Source of the DNA: Planctomycetota bacterium
Lineage (GTDB): Bacteria > Planctomycetota > Planctomycetia > Gemmatales > Gemmataceae
Reading direction: 5' to 3'
NCBI GenBank assembly: GCA_021325115.1
Contig: JAJPHU010000084.1
Span: 1-37,201, forward strand
Length of the DNA stretch: 37,201 bases
The notes under the pieces were generated by a model. It was given only the letters and a program-made list of their open reading frames with translations, searched no databases and was not told the origin of the DNA. The position numbers and the translations under genes are program-made. Within the stretch, counting starts at the first letter, position 1; each line of letters starts with the position of its first letter. This document shows, piece by piece, positions 1-7,368 of this stretch.

Positions 1-100
1 CTCGTTCTCCTCCGGGGTAATCGACAAGTACCGAGAAGAATAAGATAGTAACAGTCACACGCCCTTGATTGTATAAGTTCTTGCCAGAGGAGCAGTACGC

Positions 101-1681
101 ATGAACGCCGCCGACTTGTGGAAGCGCTATCAGCAATATCTTTGCAGCTGCCCATCGATCGATCTGTCGCTGGACATCAGCCGTATGCACTTCGATGATG
201 CGTTCCTGGAGCGCATGGAGCCCGCGATACAGCGCGCCTACCAGGCGATGGATGCACTGGAGAAAGGAGCTATTGCCAATCCCGATGAGAACCGCATGGT
301 CGGTCATTACTGGCTGCGTGCTCCGGAACGGGCACCGAATCCGGAAATCACCAAAGCGATTCGCGACAGCGTGGCGAGCATCAAAGCGTTCGCCGCTGAT
401 GTTCATACCGGCAAGATCAAACCGCCGAACGCGGCGAAGTTCACGCAGGTGTTGTCCATTGGTATCGGCGGCTCGGCGCTAGGGCCGCAGTTCGTGGCCG
501 ATGCGCTGAGCCAACCAGGGCAAGACCGTATGCAGATGCACTTTATCGACAATACGGACCCAGACGGCATGGCCCGCACACTCTCTACACTGGAGAGCAA
601 GCTGAAAGAGACGTTGGTACTGGTCATGTCCAAGAGTGGCGGCACGCCGGAACCGCACAACGGCATGGTCGTCGCCGCTGCCGCCTTCAAGTCAGCAGGA
701 CTGGATTTCGCGCCGCATACGGTTGCTGTCACCATGCCCGGTTCGCACCTGGATAAACAAGCCGTCGCCGAGAAATGGCTGCATCGCTTCGCCCTGTTCG
801 ATTGGGTGGGCGGCCGCACCAGCGAAATGTCCGCCGTCGGTTTGGTGCCGGGAGCACTGCAAGGAATCGACATGGATGCCATGCTCGCCGGCGCCGCCGC
901 CTGTGATGAGGTGACACGCTGCCACGACACGCGCCGCAATCCAGCCGCCCTCTTGGCGCTCATGTGGTATGCCGCCACCGGCGGTAAAGGGCAGAAAGAC
1001 ATGGTGGTTCTTCCCTATAAAGATCGATTAATTCTCTTTAGTCGCTATTTGCAACAGCTGGTCATGGAATCGTTGGGTAAGCGCCTCGACCTGGACGGCA
1101 AGCGCGTCGATCAGGGCATCAGTGTCTACGGCAATAAGGGATCGACGGACCAACATGCGTATGTGCAGCAATTGCGCGACGGCGTGAACAATTTCTTCGT
1201 CACGTTCATCCGTGTGCTGGAATCGGGTGGCGCGCCCGTGGAAGTTCAGCCGGGCATTGGTGCCGGCGATTATCTGCATGGCTTTCTACTCGGCACGCGT
1301 GCGGCCTTATTTGACAACGAGCGCCAATCGCTAACGATCACCGTACGCCGTGTCGACGCCCGCAACATTGGCATTTTGATCGCCCTGTTCGAGCGCGCCG
1401 TCGGTTTCTACGGCAGCCTGGTGAACATCAACGCCTACCATCAACCGGGCGTCGAGGCCGGCAAAAAGGCAGCTGCCGCCGTGTTGGAGCTGCAAACGAA
1501 AATTGTCAAGGCCCTGTCTGCGACGCCGCGAACCGCCGAACAGATTGCCCGGGATATCGGCGCCGCCGATTCGGCGGAGACGGTATACCTGGTGCTTGAA
1601 CACCTCGCTGCCAACCAGCGGGCGAAGATTTCTCAGACAACAGACACGAGGGCGGGGGCGGCGACGTTTTGCAAGGTGTAG
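101..1681 (+). CDS. pgi: Glucose-6-phosphate isomerase, cyanobacterial type
   Basis: This 526-aa cytoplasmic enzyme interconverts glucose 6-phosphate and fructose 6-phosphate in glycolysis and gluconeogenesis. The two SIS sugar-phosphate folds are visible: [11 protein letters not shown] at about residues 119-129 and SKSGGTPEP at 177-185. The family signature [19 protein letters not shown] starts at Y343 and includes the ring-opening His at 352. A Lys in QPGVEAGK near the C-terminus fits the conserved catalytic Lys. The last ~60 residues ([12 protein letters not shown]...) look like a small winged-helix tail, as in the ~530-aa cyanobacterial and planctomycete enzymes rather than the E. coli form. 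The start ATG has an AGAGGAG ribosome-binding site about 8 nt upstream. The enzyme fits the glycogen-synthase gene at 5116-6375 as part of carbon storage metabolism, although the two are not in one operon. Identification is very secure. Confidence 0.97.
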   Translation: MNAADLWKRYQQYLCSCPSIDLSLDISRMHFDDAFLERMEPAIQRAYQAMDALEKGAIANPDENRMVGHYWLRAPERAPNPEITKAIRDSVASIKAFAADVHTGKIKPPNAAKFTQVLSIGIGGSALGPQFVADALSQPGQDRMQMHFIDNTDPDGMARTLSTLESKLKETLVLVMSKSGGTPEPHNGMVVAAAAFKSAGLDFAPHTVAVTMPGSHLDKQAVAEKWLHRFALFDWVGGRTSEMSAVGLVPGALQGIDMDAMLAGAAACDEVTRCHDTRRNPAALLALMWYAATGGKGQKDMVVLPYKDRLILFSRYLQQLVMESLGKRLDLDGKRVDQGISVYGNKGSTDQHAYVQQLRDGVNNFFVTFIRVLESGGAPVEVQPGIGAGDYLHGFLLGTRAALFDNERQSLTITVRRVDARNIGILIALFERAVGFYGSLVNINAYHQPGVEAGKKAAAAVLELQTKIVKALSATPRTAEQIARDIGAADSAETVYLVLEHLAANQRAKISQTTDTRAGAATFCKV

Positions 1682-1815
1682 AATCGAACGAGGCGGAGCA
1701 TCTACGCTAGAGCCTCTCGAAGCATGGGCCTTGGCGAGTCTGTAAGAAACCGACGCCCATTTTGAACCGACGCCAATTTTTCTAGCCAACAAACGGCTAT
1801 ATTGAGGACCAAGAG

Positions 1816-2400
1816 ATGTTTGTGGGGCCGTTGTTAGCGGCATTGCTGGTTTCTGCTGCTGAAACAGATAATTCGCGCCTGGCGGTAATTCGCACGCCAG
1901 CGGACTTCACCCTGACGACACAAGACGGCAACCCCTTCCGGCTGTCCTCGTTACGCGGTAAGGTCGTGCTGGTGAGTTTCGTATTCACTACTTGCAACGG
2001 CACGTGCCCGGCCACGACACATCGCATGGTCCTTGCCGCCGAAGCGCTCGCCAAGGCGGGCTTGCTCGATAAAGTGCATCTTTTATCGATCACCCTCGAC
2101 CCGGCACGCGATAAGCCAGCCGTACTGCGCGATTACATGCGTCTGTATGATATCGAGGCGAAACACTGGACGTTTTTGACTGGCTCGCCCGAACAGATTG
2201 ATAAGGTGTTATCGGATTGGGGCATGTGGGTGCGTCCGGCGGCGAATGGGCAACGAGACCATCCTTCGCGGGTGTTCTTACTCGATAGACGTGGACGTTT
2301 GCGGGAGATTTACGATCTGCAATTCTTTCGGCCGCGCTGGGTGCGTGAGGACGTGCAGCTGTTGCTGAAGGAAACCGAGAAGCGAACGGCTCAACCATGA
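1816..2400 (+). CDS. SCO1/SenC family copper chaperone / thioredoxin-like protein
   Basis: This 194-aa exported thioredoxin-fold protein belongs to the SCO1/SenC/PrrC family, which delivers copper to the CuA site of cytochrome c oxidase or acts as a thiol redox protein. The N-terminus ([15 protein letters not shown]) is a short signal peptide or anchor. The copper-binding CxxxC motif is C60-N-G-T-C64, and the third ligand is probably H149 in [12 protein letters not shown]. Length is normal for the family once the short leader is counted. A weak GAGGACC site precedes the ATG. Its stop overlaps the moaC start (ATGA, 2397-2400), so the two are translationally coupled, although no functional link between them is obvious. 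No cytochrome oxidase gene lies in the window, so the oxidase partner is inferred from the family. Confidence 0.9.
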   Translation: MFVGPLLAALLVSAAETDNSRLAVIRTPADFTLTTQDGNPFRLSSLRGKVVLVSFVFTTCNGTCPATTHRMVLAAEALAKAGLLDKVHLLSITLDPARDKPAVLRDYMRLYDIEAKHWTFLTGSPEQIDKVLSDWGMWVRPAANGQRDHPSRVFLLDRRGRLREIYDLQFFRPRWVREDVQLLLKETEKRTAQP

Positions 2401-2873
2401 CAGAATTATCGCATTTCGACGAACACGGCGCCGCACGTATGGTAGACACCAGCACCAAGGCCGAGACGCTGCGCGAGGCCAAGGCCAGCGGTCTGGTGCG
2501 CATGGCGCCGTCCACTCTCGCCCTCATCCGCGCGCGCGGCCTGGCCAAGGGTGACGTATTGGAAGTCGCGCGTCTGGCCGGCATCATGGCCGCCAAACGC
2601 ACTGGTGAGTTGATCCCCCTCTGTCATCCTCTGCCCATCACCAGTGCCGCCGTCGATTTCACGTTCGCTGGCGATGATGTACTCCGCATCGAAGCGACTG
2701 TGCGCGTCTTTGGTCGCACCGGCGTTGAGATGGAGGCGCTGACCGCTGTCAGCGTCGCCGCCCTGACCGTCTACGACATGTGCAAGGCCGTTGATCGTGT
2801 TATGACCATTGAGCGCATACGGTTAGAGGAAAAGAGTGGCGGCCGTAGCGGCGTCTTTCGGCGCGAAGATTGA
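2397..2873 (+). CDS. moaC: Cyclic pyranopterin monophosphate synthase MoaC
   Basis: This 158-aa protein catalyses the second step of molybdenum cofactor biosynthesis, converting 3',8-cyclo-7,8-dihydro-GTP (the MoaA product) to cyclic pyranopterin monophosphate. It is cytoplasmic and hexameric in the family. Family motifs are complete: MVDTSTK at 15-21, LCHPLPI with H77, [19 protein letters not shown] from about 106, then YDMCKA with D127 and K130 matching the catalytic Asp and Lys of the E. coli enzyme, and a closing KSGGRSG. Length matches the family (~160 aa). It starts inside the end of the SCO gene (ATGA overlap). No other moa, moe or mog gene is in the window, so the pathway is dispersed. 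The gene is followed by a long palindrome at 2931-3008 that may act as its 3' end structure. Confidence 0.96.
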   Translation: MTELSHFDEHGAARMVDTSTKAETLREAKASGLVRMAPSTLALIRARGLAKGDVLEVARLAGIMAAKRTGELIPLCHPLPITSAAVDFTFAGDDVLRIEATVRVFGRTGVEMEALTAVSVAALTVYDMCKAVDRVMTIERIRLEEKSGGRSGVFRRED

Positions 2874-2930
2874 CGCTGCCGCCGCAGCTCCATAGGATGC
2901 AACGAGAATTGAAGTTTCGGCAACCTCATG

Positions 2931-3008
2931 CCGAACCTCTTACGAGCCGGAAGTGTAAGCGACGGCAGGCAATCCGTCACTTACGCTTCCGGCTCGTAAG
3001 AGGTTCGG
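2931..3008. repeat. Palindromic repeat family A, copy 1
   Basis: Two 35-nt arms (2931-2965 and 2974-3008) are inverted copies with two mismatches around an 8-nt loop. The arm core GGAAGTGTAAGCGACGG matches the cores of copies at 17182-17234, 18664-18722, 25271-25320 and 36305-36368. It sits between moaC and the polyprenyl synthase gene, 13 nt before the ATG of the latter, so it could terminate moaC transcripts or affect translation of the next gene. There is no U-tract after it. Confidence 0.9.
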
Positions 3009-3021
3009 TGGTGGACCCCTT

Positions 3022-4026
3022 ATGAATTCCGTCACACTGGCTCCTCCGCCATTGATCGCCCCAGGGCTGGACCTGTATGCTCCCATCGCCGCCGACCTGG
3101 AGGAAGTCGAGCGTATCTTGGCCCGCGTCCTGAAAAATAAGCACCCGCGTGTCGCCGAGGTCGTCGCTCACGTCCAGCACTACCGTGGCAAACGACTGCG
3201 GCCGATGCTGTTGTTGTTGACCGCCCGCGCCTGCGGCCGCATGACTCCGGCACATCACGTCCTGGGCGCTGTCGTTGAGATGATCCACACGGCCACGCTG
3301 GTGCATGATGGCGTGCTCGACGGCGCCCGCATCCGCCGCCGTCTGGCCACGGTCAACGCCGTCTGGGGCGTGCAAACCAGCGTATTACTCGGCGATTATC
3401 TATTCACTCATGCGTTTCACCTGGCCAGCACGCTTGACGATGCCCACGCCTGTCGAATGATCGGCGAAGCCACCGACCGCGTTTGCGAAGGCGAGCTTTG
3501 TCAGGTGCTTCAGCGTGGCAACCTCGATTTGAGCGAAGCAGAGTATTTTGATATTATCGATGGTAAAACGGCAGAATTGACGGCGTGCTGCTGTCATCTC
3601 GGAGCGCTGTACAGTGGAGCCCCGCCGGAAGTGGTGCAGGCGCTGGTGCGCTATGGCCGCCGCGTCGGCCTGGCGTTTCAGATCGCCGACGATTTGCTCG
3701 ATCTGGTCGGCGAAGAGAAAATGACCGGCAAATCACTCGGCACCGATGTGGAGCAACAAAAACTGACCCTGCCGTTGATTTATCTTCTCAACCAAGGCGA
3801 CAAGGCGTCGTCTGCGCGCGTCCGACAAATCCTGAGCAGTCCGGACAACCATAAGCGCGAATCACTGCGACCGTATCTGATCGAAGGCGGCGGCTTGGCC
3901 TATGCCCAGCGCCGGGCCGAAGAACTCGCTGCCGAAGCCCGCGCCGAGCTAGTGTGCTTGCCGCCCTCTCCCTGTCGCTCGATTCTCGAAGCGCTAACGG
4001 AGCGCGTTGTTCATCGGAATACTTAG
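3022..4026 (+). CDS. Trans-polyprenyl diphosphate synthase (octaprenyl/solanesyl type)
   Basis: This 334-aa all-alpha prenyltransferase condenses isopentenyl diphosphate with an allylic diphosphate to make the long side chain of menaquinone or a similar product. Motifs seen are GKRLRP at 56-61 (diphosphate binding), LVHDGVLD with residues 96-100 as the first aspartate-rich motif, GDYLFTHAF at 124-132, GKTAEL at 181-186 and the second aspartate-rich motif DDLLD at 223-227. The first motif is normally DDxxD; here it reads D-G-V-L-D (GAT GGC GTG CTC GAC), so the second Asp is lost. The second motif is intact. That may alter metal binding or chain length, or mark a subunit of a heteromeric synthase; I see no partner gene. 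The ATG is preceded by GGTGG and by the family A palindrome. Confidence 0.9.
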   Translation: MNSVTLAPPPLIAPGLDLYAPIAADLEEVERILARVLKNKHPRVAEVVAHVQHYRGKRLRPMLLLLTARACGRMTPAHHVLGAVVEMIHTATLVHDGVLDGARIRRRLATVNAVWGVQTSVLLGDYLFTHAFHLASTLDDAHACRMIGEATDRVCEGELCQVLQRGNLDLSEAEYFDIIDGKTAELTACCCHLGALYSGAPPEVVQALVRYGRRVGLAFQIADDLLDLVGEEKMTGKSLGTDVEQQKLTLPLIYLLNQGDKASSARVRQILSSPDNHKRESLRPYLIEGGGLAYAQRRAEELAAEARAELVCLPPSPCRSILEALTERVVHRNT

Positions 4027-4039
4027 GTATCTATCAGGG

Positions 4040-4555
4040 CTAACGAGCCCAGTGTTCCACCATGAGCCAAATCAGTCCGTTCGGCAGCAACATGGCTACC
4101 ATCATACCGTAGGCAAGATCCAGCCACACAAACGAACTAATCGCGCCCAGATAAATCAGTGATACCAACGGAACAGCGATCAGTTTGGTCAGGAGCGACG
4201 TTTTTCTCGTCTTCAACGTTTGCCAGATCGAGCGCGCATCGCCGGTACTGGGGAAGGCGTGCATGGCGATCGACACGCCCAGCCAGATGAGGACGTAATC
4301 GAGCGGATCGCCCGCATCAAATTGAATCACCGGGATGGCCGCCGGCGCGGCGATCAAGGCACCGACCACTGTGTTCACAAGAAATGGACCTATTCCGATC
4401 CAGATTTGCTGATAAGGAAGCGCCGGCAGTTCATGCAGGACATAACCAGCAGGCTTGCCGAAGCGGAAATAACAAACCTCGAGCATGGCGACTCGGAACA
4501 AACGGCAAAAGAGCTGATGGGCCGCCTCGTGAACGATCACGCCGGGAAACGTCAA
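4040..4555 (-). CDS. Small membrane metalloprotease, M50 site-2-protease-like
   Basis: This is a 171-aa integral membrane protein with the zinc-protease motif HEAAH close to the N-terminus (TFPGVIVHEAAHQLF). Several hydrophobic stretches follow (IWIGIGPFLVNTVVGALIAAP, YVLIWLGVSIAMHAF, LIAVPLVSLIYLGAI, GMMVAMLLPNGLIWLMV). The layout fits a minimal M50-like intramembrane protease; the substrate is unknown. A second metal-ligand motif (N/D-P-G type) is not obvious, though DARSI after MHAFPSTG might serve. The first usable start is TTG at 4555-4553. The open frame extends back only to a stop at 4591, with no ATG, GTG or TTG between. It lies just downstream of the frameshifted gene at 4589-5024 and converges with the polyprenyl synthase gene, with 13 nt between the stop codons. 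Confidence 0.7.
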   Translation of the reverse strand: MTFPGVIVHEAAHQLFCRLFRVAMLEVCYFRFGKPAGYVLHELPALPYQQIWIGIGPFLVNTVVGALIAAPAAIPVIQFDAGDPLDYVLIWLGVSIAMHAFPSTGDARSIWQTLKTRKTSLLTKLIAVPLVSLIYLGAISSFVWLDLAYGMMVAMLLPNGLIWLMVEHWAR

Positions 4556-4588
4556 GAGCGCGATGAGTTCGCCGGGGATGAATGGTCT

Positions 4589-5024
4589 TTACTCGTTGAT
4601 TTTAGGGGGTCGCTTGCTCTTGAGCGTCTGGATCGCCTGGTTCACTTCCGTAGCTACTTCAGACGATGTTTTATGTCCCTCCAGCCGATCGAGGATAGGG
4701 ACGGCTTCCGTCACCTGTCCGGCGCGCAAGCGAGTAATCGCCAGCTGGCCCAGTGCAAGAGTGGAGTCGGGGAAGCGCTCGGCAACTTGTTCGTAGTGAT
4801 CTGCGGCTTCGGCGAACCGTCCCCGCTGTTCGGCCAAAAACACAAACGGCCAGGATGATCGTGCAGCTTATCTTGATCCACACAGGGAACGGACGCCGAC
4901 AAAGGAGATCGCGGCATTGGGCGCACAGGGACAATTCAAATCTTTTTTCCCTCTCCGTATTCCCGCAATGAGCACACGTAAGGGACGCCTCAGACGGTTG
5001 ATCTTCGAATGCGGCCGCTTCCAT
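4589..5024 (-). pseudogene. Zinc-ribbon + membrane anchor + TPR protein, split by a frameshift
   Basis: Two frames make one recognisable protein. The first begins at ATG 5024, with a strong GGGGGAGAG site 8 nt upstream, and encodes a CxxC...CxxC zinc ribbon (C17, C20, C34, C37). It then has a basic stretch and a hydrophobic segment, ISCTIILAVCVF. At about 4836-4844, beside a run of five T, the reading must shift by one base to continue as LAEQRGRFAEAADHYEQVAERFPDS and further TPR-like helices to the stop at 4589. If the T run had six bases, the frame would be continuous. This could be a real mutation, a sequencing error in the homopolymer, or a slippage site. The spacing between anchor and TPR also looks short, so a small deletion is possible. 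An upstream extension to 5159 is unlikely because that stretch is a repeat (5061-5090). Confidence 0.7.
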
Positions 5025-5060
5025 AAGTTGTTCTCTCCCCCAGCAGCTTAAAGTCACCCT

Positions 5061-5090
5061 CTCATTTCCACGCTCCGCGTGGGAACGAGG
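5061..5090. repeat. Short hairpin repeat (family C), intergenic copy
   Basis: An imperfect palindrome centred on CCACGCTCCGCGTGGG lies just before the zinc-ribbon/TPR gene. A 24-of-27 match occurs inside coding sequence at 29244-29270. The same type of CGTGGGAACG hairpin is common in many bacterial genomes, so it is a dispersed repeat and not part of a gene. Confidence 0.6.
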
Positions 5091-5115
5091 GGAACTATCA
5101 GATGCCCACGCTAAT

Positions 5116-6375
5116 CTACCGCTCTCGTCGGGCGCCTTCAACATCCAATTTGCGTTCATCCACAGCTAGTTCTCTATAGAAATCACACGTTCGCCGCGCG
5201 ATGTTGGGCCAACCGAAGGAGCGCTCGACGCGCTCGCGCGCGCTCTGCCCCATGTGCCGACGGCGCTCCGGGTCATCGAGAAGGCGATTGATAGCGGTGG
5301 CCAAGTCGAGAGCGAAGCGTTCCGGATCGCGCGGCTCGAAATCGCCGGGGCCGCGCGGCTCGAATGGTACCAACAAGCCGGTTTCTTCTGCGAGCACCAC
5401 TTCCTTGATGCCGCCGACCGCCGAGGCCACGACCGGCGTGCCGCAGGCCATCGCTTCCAGATTGATGATGCCGAACGGTTCGTAGACGGAGGGACATACA
5501 AACAGGGCAGCCTGCGAATACAGGGGAATGATGTCATCCTTGGGCAACATGCGGGCGATCCAGATCACAGCATTGACCGTGCGCCGCCGGGCTTCCTCGA
5601 CCGCTGCTGTCATCTCGCGGTCAATCTCTGGCGTATCGGGAGCGCCGGCACACAGGACGATTTGCGTTCCCGGATGAATGTGCGGGATGGCGTGGACGAG
5701 GTGGATGATCCCCTTTTGGCGCGTGATACGGCCGACGAACAGAATGTAGGGTTGGTCTGGATTGATACCGTGGCGAGTGAGGACGGTGCGATCGGGTGTG
5801 GGCTTGTACTGGTCGAGGTCAATGCCATTGGGAATAACACGAATCCGCTGGCGCGGCACCCCGTAGAGCGCATGTACGTCCTCGCGCATCGCCTCAGAAA
5901 CAGCGATAACGCCATCGGCGTTGCGATAGGCGGTGTGTTCGATCCATGTACTGGCCTGATAAGCGGTGCCTAGCTGCTCAACCTTCCAGGGGCGGTGCGG
6001 CTCCAGCGAATGCGTCGTCAGTATCAAGGGCGCGCCAGTCAATTGCCGGGCCAGGCAACCAGCCAGGTGCGTGTACCAGGTGTGGCAATGGATCACATCG
6101 ATGTTACGCAGGCTGCCGGCCATGAGAAGATCACGAGCCAGCGTGTCCATGAATTTCTCATGGCGCGGATCTTGGCAGGGTAAGGTGAAGTTCGGCCGCA
6201 CGCCACGAATCGTCAGATTACTTTCGTGGATCGATTGTTCGCCGAAGCAAAGGACAGTCACGTCATGTTGGCCATTATCCAGACGCGCCAGCTCGCGCGT
6301 GAGATATTCAACGTGAACGCCGGCGCCGCCATAGACGTGCGGCGGATACTCATTGGTAAGAATGGCGATGCGCAT
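5116..6375 (-). CDS. glgA: Glycogen synthase / alpha-maltose-1-phosphate synthase, GT4 (GlgM type)
   Basis: This 419-aa cytoplasmic retaining GT-B glycosyltransferase belongs to the actinobacterial-type glycogen synthase group. That group uses ADP-glucose to extend alpha-1,4-glucan or to make maltose 1-phosphate. Diagnostic stretches are the N-terminal EYPPHVYGGAGVHVEYL with the glycine loop at 16-19, HCHTWYTHLAGCLA at 96-109, TTHSLEPHRPWKVEQLG at 120-136, PNGID at 182-186, FVGRITRQKG at 213-222, CAGAPDTPEI at 242-251 and the E-x7-E motif E299...E307. Length is close to the family (~390-410 aa); the tail has a small inserted PRGPGDFEPRDPERF stretch. The ATG follows a weak AAGAG site. Substrate choice (glucan or glucose 1-phosphate) cannot be read from the sequence. 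pgi at 101 is a plausible metabolic partner. Confidence 0.9.
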   Translation of the reverse strand: MRIAILTNEYPPHVYGGAGVHVEYLTRELARLDNGQHDVTVLCFGEQSIHESNLTIRGVRPNFTLPCQDPRHEKFMDTLARDLLMAGSLRNIDVIHCHTWYTHLAGCLARQLTGAPLILTTHSLEPHRPWKVEQLGTAYQASTWIEHTAYRNADGVIAVSEAMREDVHALYGVPRQRIRVIPNGIDLDQYKPTPDRTVLTRHGINPDQPYILFVGRITRQKGIIHLVHAIPHIHPGTQIVLCAGAPDTPEIDREMTAAVEEARRRTVNAVIWIARMLPKDDIIPLYSQAALFVCPSVYEPFGIINLEAMACGTPVVASAVGGIKEVVLAEETGLLVPFEPRGPGDFEPRDPERFALDLATAINRLLDDPERRRHMGQSARERVERSFGWPNIARRTCDFYRELAVDERKLDVEGARRER

Positions 6376-6403
6376 TCGATCGGCTCTTTTTGAATACTAC
6401 TGC

Positions 6404-6540
6404 AAGGAACCGCCAAGACGCCAAAGAAGCCGAGAAGCCCAGAAAAGACGAAACAAATCGAAGGGAGAGCTTTACTTCTTTCGTTTTGATTCAATCTCTC
6501 TGGGTTTTTCCGTAGCGTTCTTGGCGACTTGGCGGTTTTG
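6404..6540. repeat. Inverted-repeat element in the glgA-DUF892 gap
   Basis: The left arm (from about 6408, AACCGCCAAGACGCCAA) and the right arm (ending about 6537, TTGGCGACTTGGCGGTT) are inverted copies with a few mismatches, separated by about 70 nt. No ORF of interest lies inside. It lies 5' of the glycosyltransferase gene and downstream of the DUF892 gene (both on the minus strand). The sequence has the look of a dispersed hairpin element and not of a specific regulator. Confidence 0.6.
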
Positions 6541-6620
6541 TTAGAGCTAGCGGGCACAACCACCGGGTAGACAACAACCCATTTTCATGGTTATGGGTGC
6601 CGCGCAGTGACATGACGACT

Positions 6621-6685
6621 CTTAGGGCTAACGGACTTTTCCCTCCCCCACAAGGGGGGAGGAGGTTTGGTCCGCTAGCTCTTAG
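6621..6685. repeat. Palindromic element family B (short form)
   Basis: The outer arms (TTAGGGCTAACGGAC and GTCCGCTAGCTCTTA) flank a core of C-rich then G-rich runs (CCCTCCCCCACAAGGGGGGAGG). The same layout occurs at 35371-35426, and the C/G-rich core also occurs twice inside 16943-17118. It begins just downstream of the stop of the DUF892 gene (6692, minus strand), so it could serve as that gene's transcription terminator, although no U-tract is evident. Confidence 0.65.
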
Positions 6686-6691
6686 CTATGT

Positions 6692-7210
6692 CTATGTCAT
6701 CGCGGCAGCCTTGGGATTGATAGCCCTCTCGGCCAACATGTTCAGCTTTTTATCGGTCTCCTTTTCCTCGGCAAGCGTTTCTTCGAGAAGGCGCGCGGCC
6801 TCTGACTTGCCGAGTCGCTGCGCGAAAGCACGTGCCGTACCATAGGCAGCAATCTCATAATGCTCGACGCGCTGCGCCGCTGCAATTAACCCCGCGTCCT
6901 TGACGTCTGGATCGCCCTTGCCGGAGACAATCTCTTCGCCTTCTTCGATTATCCCTTTCACCCCTTCGCAGGTTTTGTTCTTGGTGCTTTGGCCGATGCT
7001 CTGGAAGACCTTCTCCAAGCGTGTCACCTGGTTCTCTGTTTGACGAAGATGCTCCTCAAAGGCGGACCGGAGAGCGGGATCGTGCGCCGCCGCTGCCATC
7101 TTGGGCAGCGCTTTAGTGATCCGCTGCTCGGCATCATACAGATCCTGCAACTGTTCAACGAACAGGTCGTCGAACGTATTCAACGCCGCACTGCTGGTAA
7201 ACAAAGCCAT
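6692..7210 (-). CDS. DUF892 ferritin-like protein (YciE/YciF family)
   Basis: This 172-aa four-helix-bundle protein belongs to the DUF892 group (YciF/YciE), ferritin-like di-iron proteins tied to stress responses. Helices with regularly placed carboxylates and a His are visible: DLFVEQLQDLYDAEQRI, FEEHLRQTENQVTRLEKVF, QRVEHYEIAAYGTARAFA and LLEETLAEEKETDKKL. The E/H pattern matches the family's metal-binding positions. I chose ATG 7210 and not the longer frame because AAAGGAG stands 7 nt upstream and MALFTSSAALNTFDDLFVEQL is the usual family start. The 43 extra residues of the longer frame have no such support. Its partner in metabolism is not shown by the neighbours. Stress regulation is expected from the family only. 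Confidence 0.92.
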   Translation of the reverse strand: MALFTSSAALNTFDDLFVEQLQDLYDAEQRITKALPKMAAAAHDPALRSAFEEHLRQTENQVTRLEKVFQSIGQSTKNKTCEGVKGIIEEGEEIVSGKGDPDVKDAGLIAAAQRVEHYEIAAYGTARAFAQRLGKSEAARLLEETLAEEKETDKKLNMLAERAINPKAAAMT

Positions 7211-7368
7211 GCGCTCACTCCTTTTTGCTGAGTCTCCGTCCGGCCAACTACGTCCCCATAACGCAGCCCGATCCGGAATGGGAAACCATATATTGAAATG
7301 AGCAATTGAGGTGCCGATTTCGTCCTGCGTTGGCACGTTGGCAGCGTACCCCAGACAACCATCACCCG

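Noticed and set aside
4027-4054. Short hairpin GGGCT-AACG-AGCCC at the polyprenyl synthase/protease junction as a terminator
   Set aside because: The stem is only 5 bp, has no T-run, and overlaps the protease stop codon; too weak to call.
4220-4858. 212-aa plus-strand frame opposite the protease and TPR genes
   Set aside because: The minus strand has recognisable proteins (HEAAH protease, TPR) and the plus frame has no motif or ribosome-binding site.
5025-5159. Upstream extension of the zinc-ribbon/TPR frame to 5159
   Set aside because: The stretch is a dispersed hairpin (S-H-A-E-R-G-N-E-R-like translation), and a far better start with a ribosome-binding site exists at 5024. The extension would also overlap the end of the glycosyltransferase gene.
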